Assembly: GCA_947652115.1 (NCBI GenBank)
Contig: OX393562.1
Span: 21,990,151-22,054,150 of the forward strand
From: Blastomussa wellsi
Taxonomy: Eukaryota; Cnidaria; Anthozoa; Scleractinia; Plerogyridae
Length of the DNA stretch: 64,000 nt
Reading direction: 5' to 3'
The position numbers and the translations under genes are program-made. A model generated the notes under the pieces. The model saw nothing but the letters and a program-made list of their open reading frames with translations, was not told the origin of the DNA and searched no databases. This document shows, one piece after another, positions 1-11,548 of this stretch (the stretch's first letter is position 1; every line of letters starts with the position of its first letter).

Positions 1-80
1 GTTTGCGCCATCTTTAATTATCACATAAGTTATTGTAACAAAGTTTTTTATTGTTCCCCTAAGTTTATTCCCTTTTTCAG

Positions 81-3000
81 CTGTCGAAAACCAACAAGTT
101 TGCGTTGAGTATCATTACGTACATTGGCTGCGTATTGTCCTTATTTGGAGCAGTTGGCGCCATTACGTCGTTTGCTGTTTTCACGTAAGTTTCACTTTAA
201 TTTAATGAAGTGTATTCTTTGTTCCTTTAAGTTTAGAAAGTGTTTGCACGAAATATAACACCATAATCAAGACATTGCCCCTTCTGCCCTAGGTGGGCGG
301 GGCAGTCAAATCATCAAAGCTATCGAACATGCATCCTAATATCGTAGGTCGTGCCGCTAGATTTATTGCATAAAAGACAATCGACGCCGACAAACGAGCC
401 TGGCGGTTTAAAATCCTGTCAGATCGTTCAACTGTTAACACGAAAACAGAGGAATAATTTACCAAGTTGAAAACGCGCAACTAGGCTTACTCAGAAAACA
501 TGAGAAATACTAATGTAATGCTTTTGTTTTCCTAACAGACAGCTGAATACTGACCGTCACATTATACATGGAAACCTGTTGATCTCGATCGCTATTTCCC
601 AGACAGTGTTTTTGGTTGGAATAGAGCAGACTCAGAACAAGGTTTGCAAGATGTTTTGGTATTTAAGCAATAGAGCACACTTTCTATTGGTTTATAGGGG
701 TAATAACCCACTTGGGATGTTTGGGAGAACACGAGAAAAGTTTGTAAATACTAAAGAAAAAGGAAAACGTAAACGGAAAAAGTCAGAGTCACCACAGATT
801 ATCCCCCGAGATGAGGTTATTGGCAAACAAAATACTTCCGTTAACGTTAATTCAATTCATGCTCAGTAATTATTTGAGAAAAGACGTAAAATACCTGGGG
901 CACTAACCAGATGAAACAAGCGCTTGAATCTTACTTGCTTCATTTAGTGACGAGAATTTACAAAGCTACAACCTTGTTCAAAACGTGTCGGAAACTGTTC
1001 GTCGTTATGTACTTCCTTACGCGCATCCTTTCCACACACGGGGACCCTGTGTAAAAACCCAGGTTAGTGCACTAAAGCCGGAATATAATCGTGGAAGGCT
1101 AAAAAGTATGTATCAAGCTTACAAAACTTCCAAAATATTGCTGTAGCACAAAAAGTACCTGTCATTTTACACTTATCCAGGTTGTCTTTTTTTAAGAAAT
1201 ATCTCATAGAGGACGTTGAAAATGCCATTTCCGAGCCTCTAGATTTCAAAATTTTCTGGGCGAGGACCCCCAGACCCCCCTACAAACTCGCGCCCCTGGC
1301 TCCAAGATCACTCGGATCATGGTGCATCAAAGGAACCAAAGAATCCTTGCCCAGAGTGGATTCTTCGGCTCCTTTGATGAACGATGATCCGAGTGATCTT
1401 GAATTAATTTGTTTAATAAAGAAACGCAAAATCCGTTTTCGGATTTAAGAATCCAATCTCGGATTTTTTTAAAGAAACATACCCTAAGTCACCAGTAGGA
1501 CATTTCACGGTATGTTACTCGATAAAATTGCATAACTGGCATGCATTAATGAAGGTGTGTTTCTTTCGATTCTCCTCACCCCAGTTCCAGTGCAAGTTCA
1601 CAGCAATCATGATTCATTACTTCTACTTGGTGTCATTTGGCTGGATGATGTGCGAAGGTCTTCATCTTTACACTATGGTCGTCAAGGTCTTCAACCTTTC
1701 TTCAAAGATTTATCATTACATCTTTCTAGCTTGGGGTATGGTATAATTCAGAAGCAGACACAAATTTACTGATGTCATTTATGAATTGCATTGCAGATAT
1801 GTTAATATATATTTTGCTTTGATTTTTTGCAGGAGTTCCAGCGTTGATTGTTTTCATAACCGCAGCTAGTAGATACTCTGATTATGGAACAGAAACCAGG
1901 TAAAAGAGGGAAGTGTTTAATAATTTACTTGCCGTTTTAAGTTGCATTATTCTGGTAATGCAAGGTTGTGTTCTTTAAATTTTACAGTTGCTGGATTTCA
2001 CGAGAACGAAACGTTCTGCTAGCTTTTATTATTCCTGTTGCTGGAACTATTTTGGTAAGTTAATGGAGACTTTCTTATTGATGTAAAGGATGAAAAGCAA
2101 ACAAACAAACAAAAAAAAAAACAACAAGAAAATAAACAGCCAAAAGAACAACATACAGTACAGTAAAACTAGCCGTTGATTACCAAGGTAAAACTACTCG
2201 ACATCTACAAACGTCTGATTCACAGTAAACCATGGATGACTTGGTTACACATTTTCTTATAAACTGCGAAAGGATGGGTTAAAAAGCTATTTAGCCTTTT
2301 CGTTTCTTGCCGCTACGATATATTCCTACCTTTTCATTAAGTCTGCACTACGTTTCTTTGGTTTCTCTTCAAATTATTGCAAAAAGGCGTTTCATGTTTA
2401 TTTTCGTGTTGACGTTAATTTTTATTCTATCCGATACGAACAGAGACGCTATTAATTAGAATGTTATTACCGTGTTTACGACACTTTTAATTTGACGAAT
2501 GCACAAGTTTGTACCATATTTTGTTTCAGGCGAACATTGTGATCTTAGCGATGGTTTTAAATGAGATTTGTCGTCTTCACACATCAGGAAGAACGTGCAC
2601 GGGTGATGTCGTCAGGTATTTATTATAAGCTGGATATGTCCCCGGCTTGCCTAATCCGGACCTTAGAGGCTGGGATGATGATCAGAAAAGTTAGGCATGC
2701 GGGAAGTTTTGACCTTAAAACTGCCACGAGCAGCCCATTAGCGTAGCAAGGGTGGTCCTGGAGTGCCCGTTACCCCACCCCTCCCCCTTTGTGAGTCTGT
2801 TTTTCAAGTAAACAAGTAAAATGCAGTGTGGATGTCGACATGACAATCTGGTGAGTACAATGTTTTGTGACTCCCGCCCCCCATCCCCCTTAAAAAATCC
2901 TGGCTACGCCCATGTAGCCGATGTAACCGATGTGCACATGTCTCAAAAGCCAGCCAAATCGTAACAAGCGTAAAAAGGCTGCGTTAAATAAACCAAACCA

Positions 3001-6000
3001 TAATTGGAAACTGAGCCAGCTGCCCAAAGTGACAATGGCATTTTTAACGTCAAAACTTTGTCCACAAACTTATTCAACTGATAATCTTCAGGGCCGTAGC
3101 CAGAAAAATGTTATAACTGAGGCAATATTTCCATGGTTAAACAATAACAACAAGGTTTATTTGTAAATTACCGTAATTACCGTACTTTCTCAATTAAACG
3201 TCGGACCGGCCTCGCATTAACGCCTAGTCTCCAGGGCGGAGTCGCAAATAAGCCCCTGAAGCATTTATTGGACGTAGAATAACCTGCAGACATAACAGAA
3301 CTGTCGATGTCTATAAAAATAATTAAGAAAAACCATTGCTTTAATGACCAATGAGCTCAAGTAAACTACAGGAGTCAATAAACGCCGGGTCCAACGGGCC
3401 AAGTTGAAAATAAACGCCGGGGCGATGAATAGAACAAATACGGTATCTTCGTAGGTATTTAAGGTGTTTATGGCGACTAAATTTAAACACAACATTGGGA
3501 TCACGCATTATTTTACAAAAACTGACACAGGCAAGCCTTGCCTGAGTCTGCCTCGGTTTACCTCGTACTTGCTACGGTCCTGAATTTGTTAAGTGCATGT
3601 GTCTACATACACAAAAACCACAATGGAAACTAGGACAAAAAGTAGTTCTTCTCTGTTTCTTGTCTGTTTCTCCTATTGAAAACGTCGTTCAATATATATC
3701 AACACCATACAACCTTCATTTCTATTTTAGATCGACTCTCAAGTCACTAGTGGTTCTTTTCCCCCTTCTTGGAATTACGTGGTTGTTTGGCCTTCTGGTG
3801 TTTGCTTTTCAAAATGTCGTATTCCAGTATTTATTCGCTCTTTTTAACACTATGCAGGTAATGTACTCGACAATTTCATTGTAATATTAACTATAAATAA
3901 ACCCTACTTAATAACATATTTTTAGCATTACGGTTGGAGAGTCAGAAAGAAAGAAATTGGATCTAAATATTGAAGTTGATGTTCTTTCTTCATCTCGGTT
4001 CTCAATCTTATCAATCCTTCGTTTTGATTTGATATTACCCTCAACTTTGATAATTTTAGTCCACCATCGTGCATATGGTCAGTTTGAGAATTTATTTGAG
4101 CGTTAATGTAGTTGATAGTGTGAAGTGTCAGACGTCTTCTCGCCCTAATCTCCAGAGGCCCGCCCGTAGTTGCAAATCTGAAAATGTGACTTATCGTTGC
4201 ATAACTCATTCAGAGATTAGGGCGGATCCAGAAAATTCAAATACAAGGGGCCTAACAAATTGTTGCAAAACACCTCACCTAAAAAAGGAAAAAAATAAAT
4301 CCCTGATTGTTTGATACCGCTCTAAGGACGGTTGGTCGTTATTTTTATCGAAAATAATAGAAAGAGGGGGTCGGTCCCCCTCTAAATCCGCCCCTGGAGA
4401 GATCCCGTTTAAAAAAAAACGTTTTAAAATCGCTTTGCAAAACGCTTGATTTGATTGGCTCGATTTAAACTTTCTTTGATAAAATCAAGTCAATCAAAAT
4501 CATGCGTCTCCAGAGCCACTTGCTTCTCGAGCCCTAGACCCCGCGCGGGTTGAGAGGGTTAGTCGACGCTGGGGCCAGGAATGGATAAATTCTTGCAGAA
4601 ATTCATTGTTCTATTAATGCCGGCGAGGCCTGGCTAAGAACGAAACGAATGTGTACTAACAATGCGCGCATCGCCATGTACAAATCACAAGCTAAGTGTG
4701 TTTTTCTACTGTTTTTGCTTGCATCACCAGTGTTCACACTTGGCAGAATTACAAAATGCAAATTGAATCTTTGAATTATCTCCATGAATAAGGCACTCAT
4801 GATTAGTGTGGACAATCAAATGGCTAATTAAAAATCTTTTGATGTGAAATATATGAAATAATTCTTTTCAAAACAAAAATTAGAAATAATTTCACGCGTA
4901 TTTGGTCAAATAGGGACCTTAAGCAAAGACGACGACGACGGCAACGACAACGCCACAAAACAATAGGTTTAATGAGAAAAAACAATGGCTCTGCACGTGC
5001 ATCATACACTTTGTTGCATTTATTCGCCTTCGTCTTCAAAACAACAACGTGAAATGACTAAATTCAAGGTTTTGTGGAGAACGTGAGCACATGACGGTGA
5101 ATTTCTCATTATCCTTCTTAATTTCAACGCCGTTCTTACAAATTTAGTTCCCGCACAGTTTGCTCACAGTTTGCCCACCAGTTCTACAAGTCGGCGTTAC
5201 CGTCGGCGCCGTCGCTGCTTAAGGTCCCTAATATTGTAATTTAACAAATATATTTCAAAAATTGAATAAACTTGGACAATATATTAGTGCAATTATCATT
5301 ATTTCCTACTTTTACTGGACAAGTATTCATATCTATAATGACTTATTACAATAAAAGACAAATACCTTTCGAACATTTTCATCCTGTTTGAATAGTTGTC
5401 ATGCCCTCTCCTGTCGATTCTCAACACTTTGTTTGCACATGCGTTTGAACAAACCAGTTTCATCAGTTCCGTAGATGTTTGACTTGTTTCAGCAAAGTCA
5501 ATAGGGGAAAATAGCTATGAAACCCGGGAAGCATCAAAAAAGCTTACAGACAGGCCACGATTGTACACGACCGTGCACATCTTTTGTTTTGCATCATACG
5601 CTATGCATGAATTACGTAATCGCACTGTTTCCTTTTGTATTTTGCAGGGTTTTGTGCACGGTCAGCCCCCCAAAATAACGAACAAAAATGTGTAACAAAG
5701 AATTTTGCCCGGCTTCTAGTGATATATCAAACACGAGAGACAGTGTTTCATCACATTTCCAAACACCGAAAAGAGAAAACGATGAAATAAAATCGTAAAA
5801 ATCTATGCTAATTAGGATCACATTTCCAAACCACGGTTACGGTTCTGATTTCCTTTGTTTTAACGTGATGAATTATTAATGAGTTTGAGAAAACTATTTG
5901 AAGTATGGTTTCAGTCATCATTTTAAACGCCTTATTGGATGTAGCCTGCGTGCAACTGTCTACTAGACCCAAAGCGGAAAAGTGAAGCAGAGGGTTATAT

Positions 6001-7288
6001 TGGATCCTGTTTGTCGAAATTTGAAAGCTGATGGTTTGGGGGACAATGCTTTTAATTTTAAATTGCAAATTATATTAAATTTTTCGTCAAAAATATGACA
6101 TTGTATTACATAACCAAATTAATTTTAAGGCTATTTTGATTTTTCAGGGTTTTTTCATCTTTCTCCTCCACTGTCTATTTAATTCTGAGGTTTGTATTTG
6201 TTTTATTAGAACGGTATTTTGTCGTGTATTTTTGGCTACTAATATCGATCTATGTTGAAGCTTCATACTTCTTCCCAAGTAATCAGTGATCAACATACCT
6301 CAGCAGTCTCAATATTGCGTTAAGCAGGCAGATGGGCGAGAATTACTAAAAGAAATTCATAACTATGTAATGCGGCCATGAAGTTTACTACTAAATCTTC
6401 AGAACTAACGTTAACGGCATGAACGGTAACAAGCAAATAACCATTTCGCTTAGGACTGAAATCACGTGGCTAGTACTATGCGACTGATGAAATGGTGACT
6501 ATTCCACTTTAGATTCGTAAGAACTTCAAGCGCAAGAAAGAGGCGTGGAAATCCCTAAAAGCTTTCCGCTACCTCCGTAAACGGTTATCAGCCTCTTCTG
6601 TGTTACCAACAGGTCCTCGCAGCTCCCTCTCAGAGAAAGCCTCTACGTTTAAGGTGAGTGTAGTCCGTGAGGTTCTCTTATACTTAGACTCGGTCATAGC
6701 GTAGTAAGTGCGTTGCGTAGTGGTTAGTGCGTTGTGCTCTATTATGGAGCCTAGCTAGTGATTCCTTGGAGCATCCTGGAGAATACACAAGGTTGATTAA
6801 CACAGTATAAATGAACCTAACACTTTACATTTGTTTCCTGAAAACTCAGTGCGCTTATCAGTTTCTCTGCTTTGGAACATACTAGTACTTTTACCAAATG
6901 TAGCCTCCCTTCGACGCGAAGCATTCAAGCTTCACAATATTGTTTCCTTTTCCTTTTTCTTGTGAACTCAGAATGTACACGATGTATGTACAGGGAAAGT
7001 AAACACAATTTAATCAAACAAAATTGCTATACCTGCTGCAAGCAGGATTTGAACCTGCGTCGGGAATTCCAATTGGATTTCGAGTCCAACGCCTTAAAAC
7101 ACTCGGCTATCGCAGCTGGTGTGCTGTTGAAAAATCTATCAATTTATTTTCTTCGAACGAGAGCCAGGTGCAACTGTGAATTGACTTCCTCTCAATACAC
7201 CAACTCCGCATAAAGGCGCTAATATTGATCACTAACTACTAATTACTTAAATGTTACTTTTTGGCATTTTTAGGCTTCTTCAGAGTAA
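81..7288 (+). CDS. Adhesion GPCR (latrophilin-like 7TM domain), 3' ten exons; 5' end outside window
   Basis: Ten GT-AG exons join in one frame (about 300 codons): 81-184, 539-641, 1585-1735, 1833-1899, 1988-2054, 2530-2615, 3731-3857, 6148-6189, 6513-6653, 7274-7288. They encode the seven-helix domain of a family B2 receptor. TM1 is in exon 1. TM2 (HGNLLISIAISQTVFLVGI) is in exon 2. TM3 with the conserved Cys (FQCKF) and the WMMCEGLHLY motif is in exon 3. The ECL2 Cys partner (SCWIS) is in exon 5, TM6 (GITWLFGLLVF) in exon 7, and the TM7 end (GFFIFLLHCLFNSEIRK) spans exons 7-9. The order and motifs match latrophilin-type receptors, which sense cell-surface ligands and signal through G proteins. 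The GAIN/GPS ectodomain must lie left of base 1. The tail is basic then Ser-rich. The last exon (ASSE, stop) is the least certain, because a second AG at 7283 would give a slightly longer end. Introns are full of MITEs. Confidence 0.88.
1303..1401. repeat. Foldback MITE (99 bp hairpin) in adhesion GPCR intron
   Basis: The segment begins caagatcactcggatcat and ends with the reverse complement (atgatccgagtgatcttg). Arms of about 45 bp extend through an 'atcaaagga' block, with a few mismatches and a short loop. It is a typical non-autonomous palindromic element in the second intron. It has no coding capacity. Confidence 0.75.
4911..5230. mobile_element. MITE with about 35-bp TIRs and TA target duplication
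   Basis: Left end tagggaccttaagca and right end tgcttaaggtcccta are inverted repeats. The similarity continues inward through GACG-rich sequence for about 35 bp. A TA dinucleotide at both ends fits a Tc1/mariner-type target site. The 320-bp body has no ORF of note. It sits in the long intron between the TM7 exons of the adhesion GPCR. Confidence 0.75.
5690..5845. repeat. Copy of the 'gatatatcaaacacgag' repeat family
   Basis: This segment shares gatatatcaaacacgaga, cagtgtttcatca and 'aaatctatgctaatta' blocks, in the same order, with 28,901-29,110. There the family forms a near-perfect palindrome. This intronic copy is the more degenerate one. Confidence 0.55.
7035..7116 (-). tRNA. tRNA-Ser (anticodon CGA)
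   Basis: On the minus strand an 82-nt class II tRNA can be folded. The 7-bp acceptor pairs GCTGCGA with TTGCAGC (one G-U). The D arm region is TAGCCGAGTG. The anticodon arm is TTGGA-CTCGAAA-TCCAA with anticodon CGA, followed by a long variable arm as in serine tRNAs, and a T arm with GGTTCAAATCC. It lies antisense in the last intron of the adhesion GPCR. The D loop carries TTTTAA where GGTTAA would be usual, so a mildly decayed tRNA copy is possible. tRNAscan-SE scoring would decide. Confidence 0.78.
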
Positions 7289-7384
7289 CGTCGCTCTCGG
7301 AAAGGTGATTTTTGTGCATGCAGATAATCCGGCTTGCTGACATGAGCCACGGAAAGGAGGGGATAAACTTGGTAATTTTTGTTA

Positions 7385-7610
7385 GGAATGGCCACAGACG
7401 CCACGTGAATGACCGGCTAGGACTTGGTGCTTTGTGCGTGAGATTCAGGATTGAAAGGTCCGGTCTCGAACCCCGGCGAGGTCATTACATGACCTTACGC
7501 GTGTTGTGTTCTTAGTCAAAACAGTATTCTCTTCAGTACATCTCTCTACCCAGTATCATGGATTCCGACGAATTGTCGGTCCGGGGGAGGAATGCCATAT
7601 GAAAAGACGA
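7385..7610 (+). repeat. Decayed tRNA-derived SINE
   Basis: A B-box-like ggtctcgaacc near 7462 is followed by gtgttgtgttctta, a 'ctctctacccagtatcatgg' block and a cgacgaattgtcgg block. The same succession is seen in the better SINE at 61,105-61,400. The A-box half is degraded and the tail is missing. Confidence 0.5.
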
Positions 7611-7907
7611 GGATGCTCGCCATCTCTCTTAGGGGTGAAAATATCAGATATTTTGCCTCACTTTGGGTGTTCCGGGCAAAACGTCACTATTTTTAGCTGT
7701 CAAAATCTTTTTTACACGCCAAGAAATACAGAAATATAAATTATATTTGTGGTATATCGTAAACACTCTTATTCTTCGGCCATTTTAACTTTAGTAAAAA
7801 CAAATTGCATACTGCGGAAGTAAACATGACAAAACAACGCATGTTGTAAAAAACTTTGATTTTCAAGTCTTGTGCCACAACATACATCTTCAGAAGTGAA
7901 CTGTTAC

Positions 7908-8074
7908 ATTCTCTACTTGCACAATACCATAATACACCGCTTCTACCCCCCAAAATTTTGCATAGGCATTGTTTTAGATTTCCCTTGGGACATCTTCATG
8001 TCAGTCCCAGGAGAAATATGCAAAATTTTGGGGGGTAAAAGAGGTGTATTATGGGATTTGTGCAAGTAGAGAAT
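7908..8074. repeat. Foldback MITE, 167 bp with about 50-bp inverted arms
   Basis: The left arm begins attctctacttgcacaa and carries ataatacacc and ccccccaaaattttgcat. The right arm repeats all three blocks in reverse complement and ends ttgtgcaagtagagaat. The core between the arms is short and non-coding. This is a non-autonomous DNA element; its superfamily cannot be told from the ends. Confidence 0.75.
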
Positions 8075-8257
8075 AGACTGATGGCAGTTAACTTTAAACG
8101 TGACGACAAAGACTGGAACCTAATTATACAATAACAAGGGTAACAAATGACAATATACAGTGATGACAGACTTAACTTGAAGTCTGCAGGAAAGTAAACT
8201 TATAAAAGGCTAGTAGACAAAAACTTTCAACATTTTTATTTAAAGTAGGTTTTAAAA

Positions 8258-8292
8258 TCAACAACAACAACAACAACAACTTCAACAACTTT
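8258..8292. repeat. (CAA)n microsatellite
   Basis: An uninterrupted caa tract becomes ttcaacaac. It is simple sequence with no further structure. Confidence 0.85.
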
Positions 8293-9210
8293 ATTAAAAT
8301 CACGAATCAACAATGTCTCCTTACTGATTCTGCAATGTAGATATGATCAGCTGGTTGTTAAGATTTCAACATGATAGATATAAAAGGCCTTCAGAAGTAA
8401 CTTGATATGCAAAGGCAGAAGTGTGACAACTTTTCGTGAAATGTTCGGATTTCCCATTTAGCACAAGGACACCCAACAAACTGTGGCAGAATGCAGTCTT
8501 TTATCCAAATGAATGACATAAAACATTTATAGGTGTTCTTGACTGTTGCTGGGAAAAGTTATCTGTTCCCTTTTGTCAGCATATGATCCATAATTTTTTT
8601 CCAGCCAGCAGAAATGGCACTGAAATCCGTTGAAATCCGCTCTTCTCAACGAGATTTAAGCCTTCGACGAGTAGTTTCTTCAGTCATCCTTCCGAGTTTC
8701 AATCAGCCAGCGCGAAATAAGTATTTTTTAGTGACAACTCCAATGATAAAACGTATAGTGAACTATTTTGCTAGCCAGAAACATTTGCGCCGGGGAACAG
8801 ATAAAGTGAGGAACAGACTCGTTTGGTGCCCCTGCATGCACGACTAGAATGGCCTCCTTCAGTTTAGGTGTTTAATTCGACAGGGCGGAGAAACGAAATT
8901 CGATCTCCCATTATAAGGACGCCAATGGATATATAAGCTCAGTATTTTGTATACAAGCCATTTAAGGGATAAACAACAAAATTTCCAATGGGACCAAAAT
9001 TTGGTGAATGCGAACCTTGAGATATAAGGCCCTGTACTTTGGGAGAGGTGAGATTTTGATCAGCAAATAACACATGAGTAAGTTAAGTAAAGATGAGCAA
9101 ATTTTTGTACTACGTTTTGACCTATGTAATTTTCAAGTTTGATGTAAAATGGTAAGTTCAGCGTAAAAAAATTATGAAAAAGGTGCTTCAGCGTTTTTCC
9201 GCCCTGTCGT

Positions 9211-9315
9211 TAGCCTGTGAACACAGACGGATTTCCGGCTTTTGTTTCAGGCCACCGGTAAATATTACCGGCTGCGTGAAACAAAAGCCGGAAATCCGTC
9301 TGTGTTCGCAGGCTA
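9211..9315. repeat. Near-perfect 105-bp palindromic MITE
   Basis: The arms run tagcctgtgaacacagacgg to its reverse complement ending cgtctgtgttcgcaggcta. They pair along almost the whole length, through 'atttccggcttttgtttca' and 'accggtaaatattaccgg' at the centre. Only a few mismatches are visible, so the copy looks young. Confidence 0.85.
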
Positions 9316-9889
9316 CCCTGTTGTTTAATTCAAAATTTCCTGCGCGCATCTCCGTCTGTTTTATGTTGAAGTCCCTCCCCCTGGAGAATTGTTAGGGCAA
9401 CCCGAAAAAATTTTGTACATGCACGTTTATTTTTATGCATTTATAGCTACATATAAACTATGTTTATGTAATCACAGCGTCAAAGTATATATCGTTATTC
9501 TATATGAAAACTATGTATATATGCCCGGAAATATTTCAAATTACACGACGAGGATGCTGCAAAGCTAACCGACTACTTGTAGTCAAGGTACATATGATAT
9601 CTACAGGGCTACAAATAGTTTTCCCTATGAAAGGACATGTGTCCAACTAAGTCACCATTTTGGTCGGAGAAACAGTAGTGATGACATATTACAGAACACC
9701 TCGATAAAATTGTTAACGCAAAACGTTGGCGTTTGCATTGGAAGGCATAAAAAGTGTCCAGACATTCTGTCTGACCACATTTGTGATTTAATCAGACAAA
9801 TTTTGGCCAGCCATTGTCCGATTTCCGACTGTTATTTTCAGCCCTTTATATTATTATTAATCTGTCCCAATTTAGCAAAACTTGGCCTG

Positions 9890-10390
9890 TGAACAGCTGA
9901 AGGCCATCAACTTCCAAGGCCTTACCCTCCCCTTCCCCCTGGGAAGCCCAGGAACACTGCTGGACAGCCCATGCCCAGCCACAGCTAACCTATTCGAGGC
10001 CTCCACGGCTGTTGAACTAAGCTGAAAAGCCGTCTTGGTCATATTACAAAGCGAAGTCTCTGGTGCAACAAGATAAAATGCTCAGTTTAAGCACCCTTCC
10101 CCCAGCCAACTTGCAATTTAACAGCTAACCCGGTGCTCCCTAGGGCTGTTAGCTCATGGTCTGAGCTGCCTTGAAGATACTTTGATGCTATCGACTCCGT
10201 TGGCCTTCAAAGCCCGGATCCCGGAGTCCACGTTTTGCCAAATCAAGACATATATTTTCTTTATAAGAGCATTCTACCATAAAGGCCGTTTCATTTATTT
10301 ATAAAAGGATTTTCTTGTGAGGCGTACCTTCAGACATAACCCCTCCCCCTGAACCCTTCCCTGCCACACAAAGCAATTTACAGCAAAAGC
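9890..10390. other. C-rich anonymous segment
   Basis: This stretch is clearly richer in C than its A+T-rich surroundings. It contains two loosely similar blocks, each starting cagctaacc and running into a ggctgtt motif (about 9,978 and 10,127). No ORF, RNA gene or known repeat is recognised. A decayed repeat is the simplest reading. Confidence 0.3.
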
Positions 10391-10994
10391 AAACTTCACA
10401 ATGTTGATAGACTTACGTCTGAGAGGAATGCAATGTTTTCACTATTAAAGTGATTATTTAAGAGGTAATTTTTTCAAGCATGAGTTGCGCGAATAACTTT
10501 TTAAAGTATTGAAAATATCAAGTATTAATATTCAACAAAACGTCACTTTTCCCATATGTGACGGCATGACTAATATTATTTGTAATTCATAGATGTGTGG
10601 CGACTTGTGTAGTTTGCCATGTGTCTGGAGGTTGACTCATTAAGACTAATCCAACCTCTTGCAAAGCACTACAAAGCCACAGTTTATCCTGCAGTAAAAA
10701 TGCGATCCGTTGGCAATTGATAAATAATAAAATCATTATCTTGTTTAATCTTGCAAACTATCGTGCAATTTTAGTGAACTGGACATAATTACCCTTTCGT
10801 TAAGTGTCAGTGAGAAGACCAAACCAGTTACTAAGTTATGGAAAACTTAATCAGCCTTACAATCAAGTAATATAATGTCAATAAAAAGGCGTCCTTGATA
10901 CAAAACACTGCCTATGATTTGTCGAACAGGGATATAATTATCACTTAACCTGTCCGTCACATTTGCTGTCCTCGGTCAGAGGCAATGTCTTACC
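10391..10994. other. Anonymous A+T-rich spacer
   Basis: No coding, RNA or repeat signal is recognised between the C-rich segment and the left edge of the duplicated block. Confidence 0.5.
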
Positions 10995-11548
10995 TAGTTG
11001 CGATTTTGATGTATTTTCTAGTCGTTGTTTTTAAATCTTTGGCCTTCTGTCAGTTATGACGTCACTTGATCCAGATCTGAATCCAGAGATGATATTTAAG
11101 CTGACGATTCGGGAAGCTGGAAAGTCGTTGGAACCCAACGCAGAACATTACAATGTCTGAGGTCAAAAATTAAAATTGTATCATCTTGCTTACTTACTAT
11201 TCCTTTATCTAAGGACGATATCCTAAACAATCTTCGTGTCTTTTAAAGGGGCTTGTACACTTGATTATAGTTTGATCTAAAAGGGACGGTTACGACAATT
11301 AGATATTTACAGTAGCTTCTACAATAGTGCTCGTGGTCTGTCCACTTAGCATGATGTTGATATTGGCAATATAAACTAATAAATATTATAATTTGATTCC
11401 TTTTATGACAGTTTAAGCGTCTACCTGAACAGTGTCTCAGCTCTAGATCTAAGAAGAGATTAGGTTTTATATTCCCAATTTTTAAAGTCTGTTGGGACAA
11501 ACTGTGATGTAATTTGTCTCTGCAGCAAATTAGATATTCCAGAAAAAA

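Noticed and set aside
579..869. 96-codon frame starting within adhesion GPCR exon 2
   Set aside because: It reads through the exon 2 donor at 642 into intron; only 539-641 is coding.
8614..8847. 77-codon frame
   Set aside because: No motif or context support; it lies in repeat-rich DNA.
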